Assembly (NCBI GenBank): GCA_041946685.1
Contig: JBHGAV010000033.1
Coordinates: 1-45,091 of the forward strand
Source: JBHGAV01 sp041946685
GTDB lineage: Bacteria > Acidobacteriota > Terriglobia > Bryobacterales > Bryobacteraceae
DNA length: 45,091 nucleotides
Direction of reading: 5' to 3'
In this document: positions 35,068 through 41,372 of the stretch, in pieces
How positions within the stretch are numbered: the stretch's first letter is position 1
Layout: each line of letters begins with the position of its first letter
Program-made: the position numbers and the translations under genes
The notes under the pieces: model-generated
The model's database searches: none
Told to the model about the DNA's origin: nothing
What the model saw: only the letters and a program-made list of their open reading frames with translations

Positions 35068-37317
35068 TCAGCCCTTGGAGTAATACTTGTGCAGTTGCCT
35101 GTAGCCGTACGGGTCCTGCTGGGCGCCGGGGTTCCAGTCGTTCAGGATGGTTCCCAGGATTGGTATGTTCTCGCTCTGCAGCCGCTGTGCGGCGCTGGCA
35201 ACGCTCTCGAGGCTGGTGCGATTGGCTCGCACCACGAGCACGACGCCGTCGGCCGCGCGGGCAAGAATTCGCGCATCCGCGAACAGCAGGCTGGGCGGAG
35301 CGTCAACGATCACATTGTCGAAGTGCCGGCGCAGTAAAGGCAGTACTTCCTCCATCCGCGCGGCCTGGAGAAGCGGGCTACTCTGCTCGACACCCGGGCC
35401 ACTAGGCAGGACCCACAGCCCGGGAACCTCCGTAGACCGGATCAGCGACTGCGCTGACGAAGCCTCTACCGGACTGCTGGCCGACAACAGATCGGACAAT
35501 CCCCGGTCGTTCTCGACGCTGAAGAGCTCGTGCAGCCGGGGCGCGCGCATATCCGCATCAACCAGAAGCACTCTGCGGCTGATCTCGGTCAGCGCCAGCG
35601 CCAGGTTGCACGCCACCGTGGTCTTGCCCTCCGCCGGCAGCGCGCTGGTTACGACGATGGCGGCAGGGGGCGCGGCGCCATTGCTGTAAAGCAGGGACGT
35701 AAGGGTGGCGCGGAAGGACTCGGAGAAAGCCGACATCCGATGCATGCGCGTCGCAACCTCCACCCCTTCCAGCGTCCGGCTGGAGCCTCCGATGCTGCGG
35801 ACGATTCTGCGCCCGGCCCTGGGAATCGCGCCTAACTCGGGCAGGTGCAGGCTTTGTTCCACCTGGCCGGGCTTTCTCAACGTGCGGTCCCCTTGCTCCG
35901 AGGCGACCACGTAGACCACGCCGAGCGCGACGCCCACGAAGAGGCCGACGCCGAGGTTCAACGGCAGGTTCGGTTTGAACGGATGCAGCGGCGGTCTGGC
36001 AGCCGTGACCATCCGGATGTTGGACGGCTGAATGGCTGAGGCAATGCCGGCTTCTCTGGCCTTCTGCATCATCGATTCGTAGACCCGGCGGTTCACTTCG
36101 ACCTCACGCTTGAGATTCTCGTAGACGGACGTCTTAATGCCCTGTTCGGAAACCAGCTCAGCCTGCTGTTGATAGGCCCTTTCCAACAACTGCTCGTGGG
36201 TCCGCGCGGCCGCATACTCCCTCTCGATGCGCTGGCGAATCCGCTCCTCCTCTTCCTGCTGCGCCGCTTCCAGTTCCTGGATCTGCGCCTGAACCCGCCG
36301 CACGCGGTAGTTCTCCGGCTTCAGAACGGCGCTGAGCTCAGCCAGCTCACGGCGCAAGTCCGTCAGTTTCACGCGGTTGTCCTGCAAAACTCGTGTCTCG
36401 TCGCCGGCGGCGGCCAGTTCGGGACGGCCAAGCACGGCGGCCTCCAGGCGCGACTGCCTCTGAATGCGATCCGTCCGTGACCTTGCCAGTTCCGCCTGAA
36501 GCAGCCGGAGATTCTGCTCGCCGGTGCTTTCGAGTCCCCCGGTGAACAGGAGGCCCTGATTGCGGGCGTAGTTCTGAAGCTGCTCCTCGCTGCGTGTGAG
36601 GTCACTCTTGAGTCTCACCAGTTGCGGATCAAGCCACTCCGCGATTTTTTCCGTTGCCTTCCACCTCGTTTCCAGGCGGTTCTGTATCAGCGTCGCAGCC
36701 AGCGTGTTGGGCACCTGAGCCGCCAGGTTCGGGTCCTTGGACTCATAATGGATCCGTATGATCCGTCCCTGACGCGGCGCTTCGACGTCCAGATTGGCCT
36801 TTACGACTCCGACCGCCTCCGTCTCCGGTTCGCGGGGCCCGGCCTGGGCGCTTCCGCGAACCCCCAGTGTTTCCAGCAGCCCTTTCTGCGGCTGGTACTC
36901 CCGGTGATGCGTGAGCCCCAGCGTTTGCACCACCTGCCGAATCAGCGACTCCTCCTTCAGCCATGCAGCTTCCGTGTTCACGGGCGCTTCCGGGGAGGCC
37001 GGAGTGGGATTCGCAGTGGCGTAGACATCCTTGAGATTGAGGAAGTTCTCGTTCAGCCCCTCCACCTCGATGGAGGCCGTGGCACGGTATGAGGGAGTCT
37101 GAAGCAGCGAGAGGCCGGCGGCGGCGGACCCGCCCAGCAGGATCGCCAGCGTCAAGGCCAGCTTCCTCCGCCGGAGAATGCCGAGGTAGTCAACCAGCCT
37201 GTCCGTCTCCGGCGCGCCGGCCGCGTGCCAGCCGTGCGGCGCCACCGGTGGCTCCGGCCTCGACACCGGGATAAGGGTCCTGCCCGCCTCGGGCAACAGT
37301 TTTCGGGAAGTCTGCAT
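35068..37317 (-). CDS. Wzc-like co-polymerase and tyrosine kinase
   Basis: A 749-residue inner-membrane protein. A Wzz domain starts after DYLGILRRRKLALTLAILLGG (first membrane segment, about 45-70). A long coiled coil follows (about 200-440). A proline-flanked second membrane segment (PFKPNLPLNLGVGLFVGVALG) leads to a BY-kinase domain: Walker A ALPAEGKTTVACN with Lys565, Walker A' RVLLVDADMRAPRL, and NVIVDAPPSLLFAD. The tail has three tyrosines (YGYRQLHKYYSKG is the last stretch) for autophosphorylation. It sets chain length and couples synthesis to export through the Wza-like partner encoded just upstream. It is full-length, fusing both parts as in proteobacterial Wzc. Confidence 0.95.
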   Translation of the reverse strand: MQTSRKLLPEAGRTLIPVSRPEPPVAPHGWHAAGAPETDRLVDYLGILRRRKLALTLAILLGGSAAAGLSLLQTPSYRATASIEVEGLNENFLNLKDVYATANPTPASPEAPVNTEAAWLKEESLIRQVVQTLGLTHHREYQPQKGLLETLGVRGSAQAGPREPETEAVGVVKANLDVEAPRQGRIIRIHYESKDPNLAAQVPNTLAATLIQNRLETRWKATEKIAEWLDPQLVRLKSDLTRSEEQLQNYARNQGLLFTGGLESTGEQNLRLLQAELARSRTDRIQRQSRLEAAVLGRPELAAAGDETRVLQDNRVKLTDLRRELAELSAVLKPENYRVRRVQAQIQELEAAQQEEEERIRQRIEREYAAARTHEQLLERAYQQQAELVSEQGIKTSVYENLKREVEVNRRVYESMMQKAREAGIASAIQPSNIRMVTAARPPLHPFKPNLPLNLGVGLFVGVALGVVYVVASEQGDRTLRKPGQVEQSLHLPELGAIPRAGRRIVRSIGGSSRTLEGVEVATRMHRMSAFSESFRATLTSLLYSNGAAPPAAIVVTSALPAEGKTTVACNLALALTEISRRVLLVDADMRAPRLHELFSVENDRGLSDLLSASSPVEASSAQSLIRSTEVPGLWVLPSGPGVEQSSPLLQAARMEEVLPLLRRHFDNVIVDAPPSLLFADARILARAADGVVLVVRANRTSLESVASAAQRLQSENIPILGTILNDWNPGAQQDPYGYRQLHKYYSKG

Positions 37318-37341
37318 CTCCGACCTCTTCTCCTCCAGAGT

Positions 37342-38361
37342 TCAACGCCGGAATATCACGACCCCAGTCGCGGCCTGGAGCATGGCCTCCAGCGTCCGGA
37401 CCGCCACTCTCCGGGAAGTGCTATCGGGAACGAAGAGCACATCGTTGGCCTGGAGCTGCACATCCACGGCCCGGCCGGCCAGGATGCGCTTCACATCCAC
37501 GGGGAGTTCGGCGCGCTCCGCGCCGCCGTCAGGCATGCGAAGGATCTTGGAGCTTTCCGGCTTGGCTGTACGGGCGAGGCCTTCCGCCATGGATATCGCC
37601 TGGAGGACCGAAATGCTCTCCCGGTCATTCAAGACGATCGCTCCGGCCTTGTTCACGGTGCCGATGACGTAGATCTTCTCCGCCGTGGGAACGGTGATGA
37701 CGTCATAGGGCTGGATCGTGACGTTTTGGGCAGGGTTGTTCGCGTTCAACAGATCCCGGACTGCCATCTCGCCCACGGAGTATTCGCCCGTTGGGTCCCA
37801 CTGCGCCGACGCAAGAGGAACGGTGCCAAACTTCCTCAACCGCGTAATCTTCACGCTGTAGCCGGCGTCCTGCCGCAGCCCTCCCGCCAGCGAGAGCATC
37901 TCGGCCAGGTTTCGGCGCCCCTGCAACTGGTGAATCCCCGGGTTGCCCACCGCGCCCAGTACCGTAACCGGCTGGCTGCCGAATTCCACCAGCTCCACCG
38001 AGACCTGTGGTCTCCACACCTGGCTAGCCAAACGCTTCAGGAGCACTTCCCGAAGCTGGTCCAGAGTCAGCCCCACGGCCTCCACACGCCCTACCAGCGG
38101 CAGATCGATTCCCCCGTCGGCGTCAATCCGGAACGGCCTGTCGGGGATCTCCTCCACACCCAGCGCCCAGATCTTGACTTGATCCTCCGGCCCCAACACG
38201 TAGCCTTCCGATGCACTCCCCGACCTGCCGCGCTCATCGGCAGGGGGACCAGCCGCCGGAGAGCCCGCCGCCGCTGCCGCCAGACCTGCTGCCAAGAACA
38301 CCGCGCACACCGCCCGCCGCCCAGAGCCGGGCGTGCGCCTCACCAGGCGCTTCATCCCCAT
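37342..38361 (-). CDS. Wza-like polysaccharide export outer-membrane protein
   Basis: A 339-residue protein. Signal peptide at residues 1-35 (VCAVFLAAGLAAAAAGSPAAG), no lipobox cysteine at its end. A poly_export domain begins with YVLGPEDQVKIWALG and FRIDADGGIDLPLVGRVEAVG; two SLBB-like segments follow (VTVLGAVGNPGIHQLQGRRNLAEMLSLAGG and IYVIGTVNKAGAIVLNDRE). The C-terminus is short and ends TGVVIFRR. It forms the periplasmic and outer-membrane channel working with the Wzc-like protein. It is the first gene of the 13-gene polysaccharide operon. GGTGGGGG lies about four bases ahead of the ATG. Confidence 0.93.
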   Translation of the reverse strand: MGMKRLVRRTPGSGRRAVCAVFLAAGLAAAAAGSPAAGPPADERGRSGSASEGYVLGPEDQVKIWALGVEEIPDRPFRIDADGGIDLPLVGRVEAVGLTLDQLREVLLKRLASQVWRPQVSVELVEFGSQPVTVLGAVGNPGIHQLQGRRNLAEMLSLAGGLRQDAGYSVKITRLRKFGTVPLASAQWDPTGEYSVGEMAVRDLLNANNPAQNVTIQPYDVITVPTAEKIYVIGTVNKAGAIVLNDRESISVLQAISMAEGLARTAKPESSKILRMPDGGAERAELPVDVKRILAGRAVDVQLQANDVLFVPDSTSRRVAVRTLEAMLQAATGVVIFRR

Positions 38362-38555
38362 GTACCCCCACCTTCCTGAGTAATCAGACGCGGCCCTCCA
38401 GCTTGCCCTCTTGCCGCTTCCTCGACACTCTCAAGGCACAACAGATATCAGACTCCGTAACTCCACATACTATCCATTCTCCGTTTTACCCCACCCTCTT
38501 GTTTCCCAGTTATCGTCGCTGACGTTCACACGCTTCTTTGTTGAAATGCAATTTG

Positions 38556-38584
38556 AGCGTACAGCGGTTTGCATCTAAAGTCAA
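38556..38584 (-). promoter_or_regulatory. Weak candidate promoter of the polysaccharide operon
   Basis: Read leftward, TTGACT (38579-38584) and TACGCT (38556-38561) are separated by exactly 17 bases. The -35 is one base off consensus, but the -10 matches only three of six. It would give a leader of nearly 200 bases before the Wza-like ATG. Treat it as a guess guided by spacing. Confidence 0.25.
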
Positions 38585-38621
38585 GTACAATTACAGGGCA
38601 TTTCTACCCAAGGCTACGCAT

Positions 38622-38661
38622 GTTTTCACCCAAGTCACAATAAATGACAGGGTTGGAAAAC
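38622..38661. repeat. Stepped inverted repeat in the operon control region
   Basis: Three arm pairs nest around CAATAAA: GTCA/TGAC, then ACCC/GGGT, then GTTTT/AAAAC, with small asymmetric gaps between them. Thirteen base pairs can form in DNA or RNA. It lies upstream of the weak leftward promoter candidate, so it could be a regulator site for the polysaccharide operon or for the rightward FemAB-like genes. The symmetry is seen; the function is inferred. Confidence 0.4.
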
Positions 38662-38851
38662 AAGTAAACTATGCGCCAGCTCAGACGCTTCAGACCGTGC
38701 TTTCGAAGATATCTTGCTTGGGAGATAGCCATATGCGACAATCCAGATAAGAGGAGTTGTTGAAATAGATCCTTTCACATCCGATTTTCACTATATAGTA
38801 AGTGTGGAGATGCACGGTCGTGGCGGCGCCATGGCGGGAGGGGGCTGAGGT

Positions 38852-39844
38852 TTGGTGAAGAGGGAGTCTTCGTGCGGTGAGGGCGCGAACCTCAGGAGGT
38901 TCCTCAAACTGCGGGGATGGGGGCTGTTCTATGCGGCGGGTGCGGCGTGGGTTCGCGCGGGCGGCTCCGGCCGCTGGCTGATGCCGGTGCCCGACTATGC
39001 CACTTCGGATCCGGAGCCGGGCGAACTGGAAGCGCTGCTTAGGGAACATCGAATGCTGGCGCTTCGTTACCGGGCGCTCCACCAGAGTGGAATTCCCTCC
39101 GGCTTATACGTCTGCCGCGAAAAACGGTACTCTATGCGGGACGTCTGCTCCAGCTACCGCCAGGCAGTGCGCCGTGGTTTGCAGCGAAGCGAGGTCAGGC
39201 CGGTGGGAAAACGGGAACTGTTGACAGAGGGGCTGGAGTGCAACCGGGACACCATGGTACGGCAGCAGCGTTGGGACCCCGAGTTCGGTGACGCTCGCCG
39301 GTGGGAGCGGTTCGTGGATGCGGCCTTCCAGGCTCCAGGCGTGGAGGTAACGGGGGCCTTTGTCGAAGGACAACTCGCCGCCTATCAGGTTGGCTGCCTG
39401 GACGATGGGTGGTGGAGCATCCTTCATGCCTTTTCGCGCACACACCTCCGCGTGCATCACCCGAACCATGCGTTAATGTTCTACGCGATTGAACGGCAGA
39501 TCCGCAGACCGGAGGTGAGCGCAGTGTGCGCCGGGCCGAGGACCTTGTTCTCGGACAATGGCTTGCACGCCTTCAAGACCAGGATAGGTTTCCGCGTCGA
39601 GCCCTGCGAAGTAGTAGTGCGTCTGCACCCCTGGCTCGAACCATTGGTGTCAAGCCAAACTGCCAGGAATGTTCTCCGCATGGTGCAGCGGGCTCGGCCA
39701 GGTGCGACAGGTTGGCAACGGGCGGCGGCCATCCTGGGCAGCGTCAGAAAGGCGGCGTACTCCTCGGCAAGCGCTGGCGGCCCCGGGCGATGGGGCTCTG
39801 GACGTGGTGCTGATCCAACGGGACTGAAAGAAGGGGAGACATAG
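38852..39844 (+). CDS. FemAB/GNAT-like acyltransferase (paralog 2)
   Basis: A 330-residue protein parallel in layout to the FemAB-like protein at 26100-27047. Shared stretches are LRGWGLFYAAGAAWVRAG, GLYVCREKRYSMRD, CNRDTMVRQQRWDPEFGD, GAFVEGQLAAYQVGCLDDGW, HHPNHALMFYAI and GLHAFKTRIGFRVEP. It probably transfers an acyl or aminoacyl group to a sugar or carrier in the cytoplasm. The start is TTG at 38852 or GTG at 38855, with a purine-rich GGAGGGGGCTGAGG upstream; both are unusual. Its stop TAG shares its last base with the GTG start of the next paralog (TAGTG). It reads away from the polysaccharide operon and likely belongs to the same system. The C-terminal 25 residues are low-complexity and glycine-rich. 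Confidence 0.8.
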   Translation: MVKRESSCGEGANLRRFLKLRGWGLFYAAGAAWVRAGGSGRWLMPVPDYATSDPEPGELEALLREHRMLALRYRALHQSGIPSGLYVCREKRYSMRDVCSSYRQAVRRGLQRSEVRPVGKRELLTEGLECNRDTMVRQQRWDPEFGDARRWERFVDAAFQAPGVEVTGAFVEGQLAAYQVGCLDDGWWSILHAFSRTHLRVHHPNHALMFYAIERQIRRPEVSAVCAGPRTLFSDNGLHAFKTRIGFRVEPCEVVVRLHPWLEPLVSSQTARNVLRMVQRARPGATGWQRAAAILGSVRKAAYSSASAGGPGRWGSGRGADPTGLKEGET

Positions 39845-40791
39845 TGGACACGGTGGATAGAATACCCGAGGGCAGCAACATCGGCAGGTTCTTCGCTCTC
39901 CGAGGTTGGCGCGTTGTGCCGATGGGCGATACCAGTTGGGCATGGAGCGGCTCCGGGCCACGCTGGCTCATGAGCCTGCCTGAGCATCGACTGCCTCAGG
40001 CAACGGCCGCTGATCTGGCCGATCTGCTGCGCCACGAGAAGATGCTGGCGCTCCGCTATCCCTCTCAGCGGGGTCCCGGCCTTCCCGGAGGACTATATAT
40101 CTGCCGCGATAAGGACTACTCCATCCGGAACGTATCCCGAGGCTACCGTTCCGCCGTCAAGAGTGGCCTGTCCCACTGTGAGATCCGTCCCCTTCTTGCC
40201 GAAGAATTGCTTGCACAGGGAATCGAATGCAACCGGGACACGATGCTGCGCCAGCGCCGCCGGAACACGGAGTTCAGCGAACCTACGCGCTGGCGGCGGT
40301 TCGTGGAGGCCGCCTGGAGTACTCCCTCCGTCGAAGTGACTGGCGCTTTTGTCGATGGCCGGCTTGCGGCCTACCAAGTCGGGTGCCTGGATTCAGGTTG
40401 CTGGAACATTGCGTATGCCTTCTCCCGTGCCGCCCTCCTCCAGCATCATCCCAACCACGCGCTGATGTTCTCTACACTCGAGCGCATGCTCCGCCGCCCT
40501 GACGTTGAAGCAGTGTGCGCCGGGCCCAAGACTCTCCTGGTCGAAGACGGCCTGCACGACTTCAAGACGCGGTTGGGCTTTGAACTGGAGCCCCACCAGG
40601 TCGTAATACGCTTTCACCCCGCGCTGGAGGGCGTGCTGGCAAGCACGCCCGTCATGCGCGCCGCGAAAGCTCTGCGCACTATCCGGCCGGCGTCACATCG
40701 ATTGGCACGCGCGGAGGCTTTTCTCCGCGCCGCCTCCGCCGCGCGAAGTGGGACTGCATGCGGGCATCTCCTCGCAAAAGAGGTCGATTGA
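39844..40791 (+). CDS. FemAB/GNAT-like acyltransferase (paralog 3)
   Basis: A 315-residue protein, the tandem sister of the preceding gene. GSNIGRFFALRGWRVVPMGD, GGLYICRDKDYSIRNVSRGYRSAVKSG, ECNRDTMLRQRRR, GAFVDGRLAAYQVGCLDSG, HHPNHALMFSTL and CAGPKTLLVEDGLHDFKTRLGFELEP align with it almost throughout, so the pair arose by duplication. The GTG start has AAGGGGAG six bases upstream and overlaps the previous stop by one base, which means coupled translation. Replacement of the DPEFGD segment by NTEFSEP suggests a changed acceptor or donor. Function otherwise as for the other two paralogs: unknown acyl or aminoacyl transfer. Confidence 0.82.
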   Translation: MDTVDRIPEGSNIGRFFALRGWRVVPMGDTSWAWSGSGPRWLMSLPEHRLPQATAADLADLLRHEKMLALRYPSQRGPGLPGGLYICRDKDYSIRNVSRGYRSAVKSGLSHCEIRPLLAEELLAQGIECNRDTMLRQRRRNTEFSEPTRWRRFVEAAWSTPSVEVTGAFVDGRLAAYQVGCLDSGCWNIAYAFSRAALLQHHPNHALMFSTLERMLRRPDVEAVCAGPKTLLVEDGLHDFKTRLGFELEPHQVVIRFHPALEGVLASTPVMRAAKALRTIRPASHRLARAEAFLRAASAARSGTACGHLLAKEVD

Positions 40792-40872
40792 GACTACTTC
40801 ACCCGCGCAGTATTTACATAAGTAAAAACTTCCCGTCCGCAGAATAATTTACTCAAGCATCGCTTTCTCGAG

Positions 40873-40892
40873 GGCTTCTTTCCGCAGAAGCC
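40873..40892. repeat. Hairpin with 7-bp stem
   Basis: GGCTTCT and AGAAGCC pair exactly around TTCCGC. No run of T follows on either strand, so a standard rho-independent terminator is unlikely, though it lies 80 bases after the last FemAB-like gene and could help end that transcript. Confidence 0.4.
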
Positions 40893-40944
40893 ACAGTATC
40901 TGAGGTAACGCCGCGTCGGGCCCATAACGTGCTGAAGCGTTTCC

Positions 40945-40966
40945 CTTCGGCCGTTCGCGGCCGAAG
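40945..40966. repeat. Perfect 9-bp palindrome with TTCG loop
   Basis: CTTCGGCCG-TTCG-CGGCCGAAG is an exact inverted repeat around a TTCG tetraloop, which is very stable as RNA. No T tract follows. It could be a REP-like palindromic element, part of a transcript end, or a processing site. Whether it recurs in the genome cannot be seen from this window. Confidence 0.5.
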
Positions 40967-41372
40967 CGTAACTGACCCATGCTGAGGATGGATCACAGCG
41001 GAAGTCTTTCATCGCGGCCGCCCAAGCGTGTTGGCCTCAAGCCTTCACCTTGGATATCAGTATCTTCCTATCGAATGCAGGTATTGTCTCACCTGATGAC
41101 TCGAATTATTCTGAGGCGACCCGACGATTTCTGAGTAGCGCACTCTGCTTTTCATGTTTTGCCGCGTCAATCCTCGAGAGCAGTTCCGCAATCCGCCGCG
41201 GTTCCATATCAGGTTTGAACCTCTTGAGATCTCATGCTCTGCTTGTGGTAGTCTTCCCCGCTCCCACACCTCACTCGAGGAGGCCAGGAGAGAGCGCCGG
41301 CTCGCACCATGCCGGACAGATGGTCCAGCCAATGAGAGAGACTGGCGCAAACTACTAATTTAGGAGTCGAGA

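Larger units (their letters stand above)
38362..38851. other. AT-rich divergent intergenic region
   Basis: This 490-base gap separates the polysaccharide operon (leftward) from two FemAB-like genes (rightward). It is clearly richer in A and T than the surrounding genes, and no coding frame is convincing. It must hold the promoters of both units. It contains the stepped inverted repeat at 38622-38661 and a weak leftward promoter candidate at 38556-38584. TATATAGTA at about 38790 could belong to a rightward promoter but lacks a clear -35. Confidence 0.6.
40792..41372. other. Intergenic region before the long DUF4091 gene
   Basis: No credible gene is seen in these 581 bases; the short frames at 40794-41012 and 41050-41358 have no recognisable motif. 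The first 60 bases are AT-rich with a small inverted repeat (TTTAC-ATAA-GTAAA). Two clear hairpins follow at 40873-40892 and 40945-40966. The right end carries AGGAG six bases ahead of the ATG at 41373. A -35/-10 pair could not be fixed. Confidence 0.5.

Noticed and set aside
41050..41358. Possible small gene before the long DUF4091 gene
   Set aside because: No ribosome-binding site fits, composition is unlike the other genes, and it ends in the ribosome-binding region of the next gene.
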